Shown here piece by piece: positions 42,883 to 51,489 of a DNA stretch of 64,000 nucleotides. The first letter of the stretch is position 1, and each line of letters opens with the position of its first letter. Origin of the DNA: Salinilacustrithrix flava (GTDB lineage Bacteria; Actinomycetota; Acidimicrobiia; Acidimicrobiales; Salinilacustritrichaceae); assembly GCA_024128875.1 (NCBI GenBank), contig JAMYFF010000011.1:1-64000 (forward strand), written 5' to 3'. The translations under genes were made by a program, and so were the position numbers. The notes beneath the pieces are model-generated. The model was not told the origin of the DNA and did not search any database. It worked only from the letters and a program-made list of their open reading frames with translations.

Positions 42883-44349
42883 TCAGCAGCCGGACATCGC
42901 GCCGAGCACGTCGTCGATGTCCGCGGAGGCGAACCCGATGGAGGAGTCCCCCACCCCGTAGGGGATGACGAGGTTCGCTCCGTGGCGCACGGCGCCGCAG
43001 GAGTACACGACGTTCGGCACGTAGCCGTCCTGCTCGTCCGGACCGGGGGTGAGCAGCGGCTCGGCCAGCTCGCCGATCATCTGCGTCGGGTCGTCGAGGT
43101 CCAGCAGGCAGGCGCCGATCGAGTAGGTGCGCATCGGTCCGACGCCGTGGGTGAGGACCAGCCAGCCGGCGTCGGTCTCGATCGGGGGGCCGCAGTTGCC
43201 GACCTGGATGGAGCTCCAGAGCTTCGCCTGGCCTCCCAGCGCCGTCGCGGTCGGCCAGTGCCGGATGTCGTCGGTGACCGCAACGGCGTTGCTCGTGCCG
43301 TCGTGGCGGGACAGTGCGACGAAGTGGCCGTCGATGCGCCGGGGGAACAGGGCGAGGCCCTTGTTGCTGGCGGCCGCCCCCTGCAGCGGCGAGACCTCGA
43401 AGGTGGAGAAGTCGGCGGTCTCGAGCAGCTGCTGGCCGATGTCGCGTCCGTCGTAGGCCGTGTAGGTGGCGTAGTAGACGACCCGGTCGTCGTCCTCGAA
43501 GCGGACGAAGCGAGCATCCTCGACGCCGCTCACCTCGGCACTCGTCACCGGGTAGAGCACCCGCTCGTCGATCGGGGAGGACGGGTCGAAGTCGACGCAG
43601 TAGCCCCGCTCGGCGAGCGCTCGCAGGCGTCGGACCGTCTTCGCCACGCCCGGGCGGGTGTCGTCCTGGCCCTCGAGCTCGGCGAGGCGGCCGTCGAGCT
43701 CGGCCCTCGTGAACTCGTCGCCGAGCGCATCCAGGACCCAGGTCGTGGCCTCGACGTCGTCACGGACCCGCCGCGCCATCCCTCGGAAGGCATCGGCGTG
43801 GAGCGTCCCGGACGAGAGCCTGCCGGCGCCGGCGAACGGTCCCCGCTCGTCGATGGTGACCTGGCCGCGCTCGTCGACCGATGCAGTCCGGAAGCCGATG
43901 GAGGACCGGTGACCTTCGCCGATCCCGCGGGTGCTCATCACCAGGTCGAGCGTTCCGGCGCGTGCGCCGGCCTGGCTGGGCGCGGCGACGAACGACGGGT
44001 TGCAGAGCGCAGCGGCCTCGATGCTGTACTCGTGGGTGAACGTCGCACCGAGCAGCAGCCGGCGCTCCTCGGTCAGGGCGGCTCCCTCAGGGAGCCGGTT
44101 GGCGATCCGCTCGGCGTGGCGCTCGAACGTGGCGCGGAGGTCTCGGTGGCGGGCGCCGAAGCGGATGACGAGCTCGGCGAGGCCGTCGGCAACCTGCTCG
44201 TCGCCGAGGTCGAGCACGTGGCTGACGGCATCCGACACCTGTCGCCCACCGCGCGGCTCGGGGTGTCCGGGCACGAACAGCTTCGCGATCACGCGGGTCG
44301 GATCCGCGTGCAACCGCAGCGGCTGGCGCACGGCCAGCTCCGTGGTCAC
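42883..44349 (-). CDS. GH130-like glycoside phosphorylase/glycosidase
   Basis: A 488-residue protein with five-bladed beta-propeller character: FTHEYSIEAAALCNPSFVAAP (~85-105), GEGHRSSIGFRTASVD, SAEVSGVEDARFVRFEDDDRVVYYATYTAYDG, SNKGLALFPRRIDGHFVALSRHDG, GNCGPPIETDAGWLVLTHGVGPMR. These are the GH130 motifs, including the acid/base Asp in GVEDARF. GH130 enzymes phosphorolyse beta-1,2 or beta-1,4-mannosides. The GTG start at 44349 overlaps the upstream gene stop (GTGA). Third gene of a three-gene glycan operon. Confidence 0.82.
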   Translation of the reverse strand: MTTELAVRQPLRLHADPTRVIAKLFVPGHPEPRGGRQVSDAVSHVLDLGDEQVADGLAELVIRFGARHRDLRATFERHAERIANRLPEGAALTEERRLLLGATFTHEYSIEAAALCNPSFVAAPSQAGARAGTLDLVMSTRGIGEGHRSSIGFRTASVDERGQVTIDERGPFAGAGRLSSGTLHADAFRGMARRVRDDVEATTWVLDALGDEFTRAELDGRLAELEGQDDTRPGVAKTVRRLRALAERGYCVDFDPSSPIDERVLYPVTSAEVSGVEDARFVRFEDDDRVVYYATYTAYDGRDIGQQLLETADFSTFEVSPLQGAAASNKGLALFPRRIDGHFVALSRHDGTSNAVAVTDDIRHWPTATALGGQAKLWSSIQVGNCGPPIETDAGWLVLTHGVGPMRTYSIGACLLDLDDPTQMIGELAEPLLTPGPDEQDGYVPNVVYSCGAVRHGANLVIPYGVGDSSIGFASADIDDVLGAMSGC

Positions 44350-45386
44350 CCGGTCACCGACGTCCGGTTGCGGGCGTGCTGCAGCGTGGAGATCAGCGCG
44401 ATGGTGGATTCCGCGCCCTGGTTCAGGTTCGGCCCGGCATCGTGGATGCCGTCGTAGCCGCCACCGGTCTCGGCATCCCACATGACGGCGCCGACATCGT
44501 TGTCGCCGAGGAACCACCCGATGGCGAGGTCGATGCCACGACCCCAGCTCGGGTCTCCGGTGACCGCCTCGGCCCGGGCGCAGGCGTCGGCCATGGCCGC
44601 CGCCTCGATGGGTTGCTGATCGAACTGCGGCGCGACGTCGCCGGGTCCGGCACCGTCGACCGGCGTCAGCGACAGGTGCCCGTCGAGCGTCTCCCGTTCG
44701 AGCAGCCAGCGCAGCAGCGCGCAGCCGTGCTCGACGACGTCAGGACGGTGGAGGGCGTCCCCGGCAGCGATGAGGGCTTCGGCGACCGTGGCGTTCGCGT
44801 AGGTCAGGCGGGGCGCGGGCCACGGCCAGGCGCGGTCATCGTTCGGCGGGCCGATGGCGGTGACCGCATCCTCGAGCAGCGCTCGTGCGCCGTAGTGGTG
44901 CGGATCCGCCTGCAGGACCTCGGCCGCGCCGAGCGCGGCGAAGGCCATGGCGTGGAAGTGACCGGAGCGCTGCTCGATGGCGTGGCCGAACGACGCCATG
45001 CCCATCTGGCGCATCCAGTCGTCGCGGCCCCGGTTCGCTGCCATGCCGAATGCGGCGACGCTGCGACCCCAGCAGTCCTCCACGCCGTACCGGTCGCGCC
45101 AGCCGCCGTCGACGTCACGCCGGTTGCGCGAGCGGCCGGCCACGTCCTGGGACCGCACGAGGAAGCGCATGGCGGTCCGACCCAGGGCGCGCACCGAGGG
45201 GGTCGGCGACGGCTCGCGGAGCACCACCGTGAGCACCCGGGCCATGTCGTCCGTGCAGTAGCCGTGGTCGCGGCGGGGCGCCGCGAACTCCGCGTGCTCG
45301 AACGTGCCGATCCCATCGGTCATCGCCAGGAGGTGGTCGAAGCTCGGGCTCGGCACCGTGGGCCCGGCGGGCAGGGTGGCGGTCAT
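44346..45386 (-). CDS. Alpha/alpha-toroid glycosidase-like protein
   Basis: A 346-residue protein with repeated helix pairs and no signal peptide. Features: MTDGIGTFEHAEFAAPRRDHGYCTDDMARVL, GVEDCWGRSVAAFGMAANRGRDDWM, FAALGAAEVLQADPHHYG, DGIHDAGPNLNQGAESTIALISTLQHARN. Its conserved neighbours are a GT4 enzyme and a GH130 protein; in such clusters it is usually annotated as a glycosyltransferase or glycosidase of unknown specificity. Overlaps both neighbours by 4 nt. Confidence 0.72.
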   Translation of the reverse strand: MTATLPAGPTVPSPSFDHLLAMTDGIGTFEHAEFAAPRRDHGYCTDDMARVLTVVLREPSPTPSVRALGRTAMRFLVRSQDVAGRSRNRRDVDGGWRDRYGVEDCWGRSVAAFGMAANRGRDDWMRQMGMASFGHAIEQRSGHFHAMAFAALGAAEVLQADPHHYGARALLEDAVTAIGPPNDDRAWPWPAPRLTYANATVAEALIAAGDALHRPDVVEHGCALLRWLLERETLDGHLSLTPVDGAGPGDVAPQFDQQPIEAAAMADACARAEAVTGDPSWGRGIDLAIGWFLGDNDVGAVMWDAETGGGYDGIHDAGPNLNQGAESTIALISTLQHARNRTSVTG

Positions 45387-46555
45387 CGGGTCGAGGCCCG
45401 GTCATCGGCGCTTAGGCGCTGGGCCAGCTCGGCGTACTGGCCGGCCACGGCGCCCCACGACAGGTCGGGGGCGAGACGCCGTGCCTCGGCGGCCATGTCG
45501 GCCGCCAGGCCGGGGTCGGTCAGCACGGACCGGATGGCGGAGGCCAGGGCGACCGGGTCCCGCTGCGGGACGACGATGCCGGCACCCGACGCGAGGAGCT
45601 CGGTGGCGTGCGGGAACGCCGTCGACACGACGGGGCGGCCGGCGGCGACGGCATCCACGAGGACGCCGGAGGTGACCTGCTCCTCGGAGTCGTACGGGAG
45701 CACGACGAGATCCGCCGAGGTGATCAGCTCGGTGAGGGCCGGCAGGTCGCGGTAGGTGTCGTCGAAGGAGACGTGGGGCGAGACGCCGGTGGCCCACGCC
45801 CGCGTGATCAACATGTTCCGGTACTCCTCGCCGGAGCGCTCCTTCACCTTCGGGTGGGTCGCGCCGGCGACCAGGTACTCGGGGAAGGGGTGCATCCCAC
45901 CCAGCTCGAGCAGGGCGTCGATCGCCCACTCGATGCCCTTGCCCGGACCGAGCAGGCCCCAGGTGAGCAGGCGTGGTCGGCCCCGGCCTGCGGGAGGCCG
46001 TGCGGTGACGTGCGGGGTCGCAGCTCCGTGGGCGATCACGTGGACCTTGCACGGGTCGACGCCGTAGCCGTCGATCAAGCGCTCCCGCCCGCTGCGGGTC
46101 ATCACCACGACCGCGCTCGCGACGGCGCAGAGCTCGGTCAGCACGCGGCGCTGGCCGTCCGTCGGCGTCTGGCGCACCGTGTGGGCCACGATCACCGTCG
46201 GCACCTGCAGCCGTTCGACCACATCGAGGATCTCGTCCCCGTCGGAGCCCGGGTAGATGCCGTACTCGTGCTGGACGATGGCCACATCGGTGCGGTCCAG
46301 GACCTCGATGCCGGACCCCCACGGCCCTGGTGGGCCGGTCAGCGACGCGAGGACCAGCGGATCGTCGAGACCCTCGTGCGGGTTGACGCGCACGACGTCG
46401 ACCGAGTGGCCCACGGCGATCAGGCCGGCCGACAGCGCAGCGGAGAAGGTGGCGATGCCACAGGCGGTCGGCGGGAAGGTCCCGACCATGCCGAACGTGC
46501 GGGACGCGGGCGCGGTGGAACCGGGGGACGGGTGCGATGGAAGGGGGCCTGGCAC
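45383..46555 (-). CDS. Glycosyltransferase family 4 (GT-B)
   Basis: A 390-residue GT4 enzyme: N-terminal FGMVGTFPPTACGIATFSAAL, donor domain with LTWGLLGPGKGIEWAIDALLEL, and the nucleotide-sugar motif PYDSEEQVTSGVLVDAVAAGRPVVSTAF, where a Glu in EEQVTSG fits the EX7E region. It likely adds mannose or glucose to a glycan handled by the two downstream genes. The GTG at 46555 has GGAG at 6 nt; the longer frame upstream is low-complexity. Divergent from the next glycosyltransferase. Confidence 0.83.
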   Translation of the reverse strand: MPGPLPSHPSPGSTAPASRTFGMVGTFPPTACGIATFSAALSAGLIAVGHSVDVVRVNPHEGLDDPLVLASLTGPPGPWGSGIEVLDRTDVAIVQHEYGIYPGSDGDEILDVVERLQVPTVIVAHTVRQTPTDGQRRVLTELCAVASAVVVMTRSGRERLIDGYGVDPCKVHVIAHGAATPHVTARPPAGRGRPRLLTWGLLGPGKGIEWAIDALLELGGMHPFPEYLVAGATHPKVKERSGEEYRNMLITRAWATGVSPHVSFDDTYRDLPALTELITSADLVVLPYDSEEQVTSGVLVDAVAAGRPVVSTAFPHATELLASGAGIVVPQRDPVALASAIRSVLTDPGLAADMAAEARRLAPDLSWGAVAGQYAELAQRLSADDRASTR

Positions 46556-46743
46556 GAGCGCTCCGATGATCGGCTCAGGCGAGGCGTCGGGCCTGCGGAG
46601 GGTGACGGACCGTTCTCGGCCGTCCGGACCCAAGCATGGCGACTCCCCCAAGGAGGGATGCCCCGAGCCTACGCCCGTCCGGCCCCGGCCCCTCCTGGGT
46701 ACGCTCGACCATCGCCTCGCAACCAGGGAGCACGACATCCCCG

Positions 46744-47754
46744 TTGCGGATCGCCGTGCTCGCGCCGATCGCCTGGCGCACGCCGCCGGTCCACTACGGC
46801 CCGTGGGAGCTGTTCGCCTCGTTGCTGACGGAGGGCCTCGTCGCCCTGGGCCACGACGTCACCCTGTTCGCCACCGGCGACTCGATCACCGACGCCGCCC
46901 TCCATGCCACCTCCCCCACCGGGTGGTCCGAGGACGACACCATCGATCCGAAGGTCGCCGAGTGCCTGCACATCGCCTCGGTGTTCGAGCGAGCCGCGGA
47001 CTTCGACGTCATCCACAACGGCTTCGACTTCCTCCCGCTGACCTACAGCGGGCTGGTCGACACCCCCGTCGTCACCACGATCCACGGCTTCTCCTCGCCC
47101 GCCATCGTCCCGGTCTACGAGCGATACGACGCCACCACGACCTACGTGGCGATCAGCGACGCCGACCGCCACCCGCGGCTGACCTACGCCGCCACCATCC
47201 ACCACGGCATCGACGTCGACGCCCTCGGCCTCCACCCGGACCCCGGCGAGCACCTCGTGTTCTTCGGCCGCATCCATCCCGACAAGGGCGCCGCCCAGGC
47301 CATCGAGGTCGCCCACCGGACAGGGCGTCGCCTCGACATCGCCGGCATCGTCCAGGACGAGCGGTACTTCCACGATGAGGTCCTCCCCCATCTCGACGAC
47401 GGTCGCGTCCGCTACCTCGGCCCGGTCGAGGGGACCCGGAGGTCCGAGATCCTCGGCGGCGCCCACGCCCTGCTGCACCTCATCGACTTCGACGAGCCCT
47501 TCGGCTACAGCGTCGCCGAGGCGCTGGCCTGCGGGACGCCGGTCATCGCCCACGACCGCGGCTCGATGGGCGAGCTGATCCGCCCCGGCGTCGACGGGTT
47601 CCTGACCCGCGACGTCGACGACGCCGTCACCGCCGTCGACGAGGCCGCCTCCCTCGACCGCGCCCGGATCCGCGCCTCGGCTCGCCAGCGGTTCGACCGG
47701 GCCACGATGGTGCAGCGCTACGTCGACGTCTACGACGCGCTCCTCGCACCCTGA
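46744..47754 (+). CDS. Glycosyltransferase family 4 (GT-B)
   Basis: A 336-residue GT4 enzyme: LRIAVLAPIAWRTPPVHYGPWELFASLLTEGL at the N-terminus, VVTTIHGFSSPAIVP, VFFGRIHPDKGAAQAIEVAHRTGRRLDIAG and the donor motif DEPFGYSVAEALACGTPVIAHDRGSMGELI. Closely resembles glycosyltransferases that sit beside GH130 genes. I chose the TTG at 46744 with AGGGAG ~12 nt upstream; an ATG at 46636 would add 36 residues of basic, low-complexity sequence. The 188-bp gap to the divergent gene has no clear promoter. Confidence 0.82.
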   Translation: MRIAVLAPIAWRTPPVHYGPWELFASLLTEGLVALGHDVTLFATGDSITDAALHATSPTGWSEDDTIDPKVAECLHIASVFERAADFDVIHNGFDFLPLTYSGLVDTPVVTTIHGFSSPAIVPVYERYDATTTYVAISDADRHPRLTYAATIHHGIDVDALGLHPDPGEHLVFFGRIHPDKGAAQAIEVAHRTGRRLDIAGIVQDERYFHDEVLPHLDDGRVRYLGPVEGTRRSEILGGAHALLHLIDFDEPFGYSVAEALACGTPVIAHDRGSMGELIRPGVDGFLTRDVDDAVTAVDEAASLDRARIRASARQRFDRATMVQRYVDVYDALLAP

Positions 47755-47798
47755 CCCGGGGTCCATCGTCGAGCGGGGGCCACCGTTACGATCCGGCC

Positions 47799-48203
47799 AT
47801 GACCCGAACCGGACGATGCCTCTGCGGCCAGGTGATCTACGAGCTGACCGGCGACGTCATCGCCACCGCCGTCTGCCACTGCGACCACTGCCAGCGCCAG
47901 AGCGGCGGCGCGTTCTCGGTGAACCTCGTCGTCCACGAGTCCCAGCTCGCGGTGTCGGGGACGCTGCAGACCTACGTGGAGACCGGCGAGGACGACGACG
48001 GCGAGTACGTCAACCGCAAGTTCTGCGGGACGTGCGGTTCGCCCATCGTCTCCGAGCTCGTGCAGACCGACGGCGTCGTGGCCGTGAAGGCCGGCAGCCT
48101 CGACGATCGATCGGACGTGCGCCCCACCGTCGAGGTGTGGTGCGTCGATCGCCAGCCCTGGGTCGAGCTGCCCGGGATGCTCGCCTCCGTCGACCGCGAG
48201 TGA
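47799..48203 (+). CDS. GFA (glutathione-dependent formaldehyde-activating) family protein
   Basis: A 134-residue zinc protein with the GFA cysteine pattern: GRCLCGQVIYEL, VCHCDHCQRQSGGAFSVNLVV, RKFCGTCGSPIVSEL. The fold is a beta-sandwich binding one or two zinc ions; most members are not proven formaldehyde enzymes. Stands alone, 44 bp after the glycosyltransferase. Confidence 0.87.
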   Translation: MTRTGRCLCGQVIYELTGDVIATAVCHCDHCQRQSGGAFSVNLVVHESQLAVSGTLQTYVETGEDDDGEYVNRKFCGTCGSPIVSELVQTDGVVAVKAGSLDDRSDVRPTVEVWCVDRQPWVELPGMLASVDRE

Positions 48204-48225
48204 CGCTCGGCCGGATGGCCTGAGG

Positions 48226-48876
48226 TCAGGAGCGGTGCCGGACGGCGTCGGCGATCGGCACGGGGCCGGTGTTGAAGTCGAGGGTCGCGCCGATGGTGGA
48301 CGGGTCGTCGAGCACTGCGACGGCGACGGCGGCCACGTCCTCGCGCGGGACCTCGCCGCCCTCGAGCTCGTCACCGACCTCGATCGATCCGGTGCCGGGC
48401 TCGTCCGTGAGCGCGCTCGGTCCGAGGATCGTCCACGCCAGCGAGCTCTGCCGCACGTGGGCGTCAGCCGCCGCCTTCGCCTCGGCGTAGGGGAAGAAGC
48501 TCGAGTCGGGCGGGACCCCGTGGTCCGGACCGGCACCGAAGTACGACACCATCACGTAGCGCTCGACCCCCGCGGCGACCGCCGCGTCCACCGATCGGAT
48601 CGCGGCGTCGCGATCCACGGCCCGGGTGCGGTCGGGATCACCACCGCCGGCGCCGGCCGACCACACGAGCGCGTCGTGCCCGGCGAGGTGCTGCGCCAGC
48701 TCCTCGACGCCCAGCTGCTCGACGTCCGCGACCATCGGGACGGCCCCGGCGGCCTCCACGTCGCGCTCGTGGTCCGGGTTGCGGATGATGCCCGTGACCT
48801 GGTGCCCCTGGGCCGAGAGCATCCGGGTGAGTCGCAGGGCGACCTTCCCGTGTCCTCCGATGATGGCGACGCGCAC
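48226..48876 (-). CDS. NAD(P)H-binding atypical SDR
   Basis: A 216-residue protein: VRVAIIGGHGKVALRLTRMLSAQGHQVTGIIRNPDH is a Rossmann start with GGHGKVA, DALVWSAGAGGG follows. The active Tyr/Lys pair of classical SDRs is not obvious, as in NmrA/YwnB-like members, which sense or bind NADP. The GTG at 48876 has GGAGAGA upstream. Divergent from a TetR gene with the 48939-48967 operator-promoter between them, so it is probably a TetR target. Confidence 0.85.
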   Translation of the reverse strand: MRVAIIGGHGKVALRLTRMLSAQGHQVTGIIRNPDHERDVEAAGAVPMVADVEQLGVEELAQHLAGHDALVWSAGAGGGDPDRTRAVDRDAAIRSVDAAVAAGVERYVMVSYFGAGPDHGVPPDSSFFPYAEAKAAADAHVRQSSLAWTILGPSALTDEPGTGSIEVGDELEGGEVPREDVAAVAVAVLDDPSTIGATLDFNTGPVPIADAVRHRS

Positions 48877-48938
48877 GACGATCTCTCTCCGTTGGGTTCG
48901 GTGTGCACGAGCGTAGAGGTGGCCTGCGCACACTGCTC

Positions 48939-48967
48939 TTGACAGCCCTGGCTAATGCTCTTAGCCT
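48939..48967 (+). promoter_or_regulatory. TetR promoter with overlapping GGCTAA operator
   Basis: A -35 TTGACA (48939-48944), 17-bp spacer and -10 TAGCCT (48962-48967). The inverted repeat GGCTAA-TGCTC-TTAGCC (48950-48966) covers spacer and -10, and a third half-site GGCTAG follows at 48971. This placement fits autorepression of the TetR gene starting at 49002. Confidence 0.68.
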
Positions 48968-49001
48968 CACGGCTAGTGATCAACTCCCGGTTCCACCGCT
49001 G

Positions 49002-49574
49002 ATGGCTCGCGCCGGCCTCTCCCCCGCCCGCGTCGTCGCCGAGGCCGCTGCCGTCGCCGACGAGGTCGGTCTCGACGGGCTCACGCTCGCCGCCGTCGCC
49101 GACCGGCTCGGCGTCCGGCTCCCGTCGCTCTACAAGCACGTCGACGGCGTCGACGCGATCCGCCGCGAGCTCGCCCTGCTGGGCCTGGAGGAGCTCGCGT
49201 CTGCGCTCGGACGAGCCGCCATGGGCCGCACCCGACGGGACGCGCTCGTCGACATCGCCCACGCCTACCGGGCCTTCGCCACCGAACGACCCGGCCTCTA
49301 CACCGCCACGCTCCGAGCGCCGAGCGCGGACGACGAGGAGCTCACCGCCCGGGCCCAGGTGGTGCTCGACGTGGCCTTCGCCCTCACCCGGTCCTACGGG
49401 CTCGAGGGTGAGGACGCCATCCACGCCATCCGGATCCTGCGCTCGGCCCTGCACGGGTTCGTCACCCAGCAGGCCGCCGGCGCCTTCGGCCTGCCGGAGA
49501 GTCTCGACGACACCTTCAGCCGGCTGATCGACGTCCTCGACATCGCCTTCAGCTCGTGGGGCACGGCGCCCTGA
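49002..49574 (+). CDS. TetR family transcriptional regulator with WHG-type C-domain
   Basis: A 190-residue repressor. HTH: RVVAEAAAVADEVGLDGLTLAAVADRLGVRLPSLYKHVDGVDAIRREL. The C-domain contains AYRAFATERPGLYTATL and LRSALHGFVTQQAAGAF, typical of the TetR WHG group. ATG at 49002 follows its own promoter-operator; the longer frame would start inside that promoter. Likely represses itself and the divergent NAD(P)H-binding gene. Confidence 0.9.
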   Translation: MARAGLSPARVVAEAAAVADEVGLDGLTLAAVADRLGVRLPSLYKHVDGVDAIRRELALLGLEELASALGRAAMGRTRRDALVDIAHAYRAFATERPGLYTATLRAPSADDEELTARAQVVLDVAFALTRSYGLEGEDAIHAIRILRSALHGFVTQQAAGAFGLPESLDDTFSRLIDVLDIAFSSWGTAP

Positions 49575-49612
49575 CCGGACCAGCACATCCACCGACATCA
49601 CGGAGCCAGACC

Positions 49613-50065
49613 ATGCGAGCCATCCAGACCACCGCCGTCCTCGACGTCACCCCAGACATCGCGTGGCGGGTCCTCACGGACTTCGCCGACCATGCCGAGT
49701 GGAACCCGTTCATGCGGAGCATCGAAGGTCAGCCCACCGAGGGAGCTCGCCTCACGGTCCGGCTCACACCACCCGGTGGCCGAGCGATGACCTTTCGCCC
49801 CACCGTCACCGCCGCCGATCCCGACCGTCTGCTCGAGTGGCTCGGGCACCTCGGCGTCCCCGGCCTGTTCGACGGACGGCACCGCTTCGAGCTCGAGCCC
49901 CTCCCCAGCGGCCAGACCCGGCTCACCCACAGCGAGACGTTCCGCGGGCTGCTCGTCCGCCCGCTCTGGCGGTCGATCGCCGAGCCCACCACCGCCGGGT
50001 TCGAGCAGTTCAACGCCGCCTTCGCTGATCGTTGCCTCGCCGTCAAGGACCAGCCCGCGACGTAG
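49613..50065 (+). CDS. SRPBCC family protein
   Basis: A 150-residue Bet v1-like protein: MRAIQTTAVLDVTPDIAWRVLTDFADHAEWNPFMRSIEG is the canonical N-terminal block, GLFDGRHRFELEPLPSGQTRLTHSETFRGLL a later strand pair. It may bind a hydrophobic ligand. Lies 38 bp after the TetR gene, same strand; probably in the same transcript. Confidence 0.82.
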   Translation: MRAIQTTAVLDVTPDIAWRVLTDFADHAEWNPFMRSIEGQPTEGARLTVRLTPPGGRAMTFRPTVTAADPDRLLEWLGHLGVPGLFDGRHRFELEPLPSGQTRLTHSETFRGLLVRPLWRSIAEPTTAGFEQFNAAFADRCLAVKDQPAT

Positions 50066-50076
50066 ACGGGGCCGCC

Positions 50077-50454
50077 TCAGCCGTCTCCGTCGGTGACCTC
50101 GACCGTGTAGTGGATGGTCTGGACGGCGATCTTGCCGTCGCGGATCACGAAGGAGTCGGCACCGTCCCGCACCCGGGTCGCGGGCCCGGCGGCCGTCCAC
50201 TCGAGGAAGGCGACGTCGCCGTGCACCAGGACCGTCGTGTACTCGAAGGTCGCCCCGGGCAGCTGCGCCTCGAGGAGCTCGGCGAGCACGCGGACCTGGT
50301 CACGGCCGGTGAAGAGGCCGAAGCCGGTGAGCACCACGACGTCTTCGGCGACGTTCCGCTCGAGATCGGTCCGCCAGTCGCCCGCTGCGGCCAGGGCCAG
50401 GTGGTCCTCGAGCACCTCGCGCGGTGTTCGCTGGGACGGCGTCGCTGCAGCCAC
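50077..50454 (-). CDS. SnoaL-like/NTF2-fold protein
   Basis: A 125-residue protein with the NTF2-like pattern: VLEDHLALAAAGDWRTDLERNVAEDVVVLTGFGLFTGRDQVRVLAELL, FLEWTAAG, FVIRDGKIAVQTIHYTVE. A small alpha+beta cone fold often used as a hydroxysteroid isomerase, polyketide cyclase or ligand carrier. No catalytic residues can be assigned. Convergent with the SRPBCC gene. Confidence 0.82.
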   Translation of the reverse strand: MAAATPSQRTPREVLEDHLALAAAGDWRTDLERNVAEDVVVLTGFGLFTGRDQVRVLAELLEAQLPGATFEYTTVLVHGDVAFLEWTAAGPATRVRDGADSFVIRDGKIAVQTIHYTVEVTDGDG

Positions 50455-50544
50455 TCGACCAGGCTGCCACGAGCGCTGGCGGCCGCGAGCAGATCGGTCT
50501 CGAGCCGGTCAGCAGCCCATTCTGCTGCCCGGATGGGCCGGCGA

Positions 50545-51150
50545 TCACGCTGACCGCGGCGGATCCGTCGTTCCCATGGCATCGAGGGTCCGGCCCAGGA
50601 TCTTCGCGCCTCGACGGTCTCGCATGTCGTCCTCTGCGATGCGCGCCCGCGCCTCGGAGACGTCGAAGAGCCGACGGTCGAGGCATTCGCGAACGATCCT
50701 CACCAGATCGTCCTCCTCGGTGTCGACTGCGATGTCGATCACCGTGCGCAGCGCTGTCGTACAGGGGATGCCGTCCACGACCGTCGTGTCCTTCTCGGGA
50801 ATGTCCTTGTAGTGGACGATCACCTCTTGGTCACCGACACGCCGGACCTCGCCCAGGTCACCGTCTGCGTCGATGAAGACATCGCCGAGGGTCTCGTCCT
50901 CGTCGAACTCGCAGCCACACGACAGCATCTGCCCACCGCACGCAGCACAGCGCTGAACATCGCAGCCGAGGTGGTGGAATCCGCCAGGAGCGACACCACA
51001 GTCGCCGCAACGCTCACGGGAGGAGCTCCAGCGCGGGAACTCCTCCCCCCACGGGATCATCGGGATGCGCACCCCGTCCCGGTGCATCGCATCCACGCAG
51101 CACGACGACGCCGTCGTCATCTCTCGCTCACACCAACGGCACAGAGCCAT
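50545..51150 (-). CDS. Cysteine-rich zinc protein with AbiEi-like C-terminal segment
   Basis: A 201-residue protein. The N-terminal ~85 residues contain eleven cysteines in CxxC and CxC groups (CRWC, CGDC, CAAC, CGC), with the recognisable block HHLGCDVQRCAACGGQMLSCGC found in many actinomycete hypothetical proteins. The C-terminal half (DTTVVDGIPCTTALRTVIDIAVDTEEDDLVRIVRECLDRRLFDVSEARARI) resembles the T-S-P-ARTL-DLA region of AbiEi-type antitoxin/regulator proteins. No partner toxin is visible. ATG with GGGGA upstream. Function unknown; the combination is unusual. Confidence 0.7.
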   Translation of the reverse strand: MALCRWCEREMTTASSCCVDAMHRDGVRIPMIPWGEEFPRWSSSRERCGDCGVAPGGFHHLGCDVQRCAACGGQMLSCGCEFDEDETLGDVFIDADGDLGEVRRVGDQEVIVHYKDIPEKDTTVVDGIPCTTALRTVIDIAVDTEEDDLVRIVRECLDRRLFDVSEARARIAEDDMRDRRGAKILGRTLDAMGTTDPPRSA

Positions 51151-51381
51151 GGACTTCCCCTTCGGTCTGTGGCACCGGACCCAGCGGTCCGTCACCAGAA
51201 CGGGCCGGAAGCCCGAACGTCTGGGGGAAGCAGCGAGCCGCTCTCGGCGAGCGGCAAGGTCCTCGACTTGCGAGGTCGCCGAACGATAGCTCGACCCGAC
51301 CGACACGGAGCTCGACCAGATGGGCCTGTCGGCGGCGCACGGCCCCACCCTGAGGCCGGAGGGCCCGGGCGATCGACGACG

Positions 51382-51408
51382 AAGGCCCAGGTCACTGACC
51401 TGGGCCTT
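51382..51408 (-). terminator. Intrinsic terminator of the tRNA locus
   Basis: AAGGCCCAGGT and ACCTGGGCCTT form a perfect 11-bp stem with a CACTG loop, directly downstream of the tRNA 3' end (fragment at 51420-51459), followed on that strand by TCGTCGTCG. Confidence 0.8.
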
Positions 51409-51419
51409 CACTCACAAGT

Positions 51420-51459
51420 TGGTGGCGGGGGCAGGACTTGAACCTGCGACCTTCGGGTT
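51420..51459 (-). tRNA. tRNA 3'-half fragment, probable attachment-site scar
   Basis: On the minus strand the sequence reads from the anticodon loop to the encoded CCA end: AACCCGA, variable loop AGGTC, T-arm GCAGG-TTCAAGT-CCTGC, acceptor strand CCCCGCC, A, CCA. The 5' half is absent: the bases beyond 51459 do not form the anticodon stem or D-arm. The recombination junction lies in the anticodon loop, where tyrosine integrases usually act. The isotype cannot be decided (Thr- or Met-like). Because the native terminator is still attached, the inserted DNA is expected to lie to the right, that is 51.46 kb onwards. Confidence 0.7.
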
Positions 51460-51489
51460 GTGCGCTGCCGGCCCGCCCTCACACGGCTC

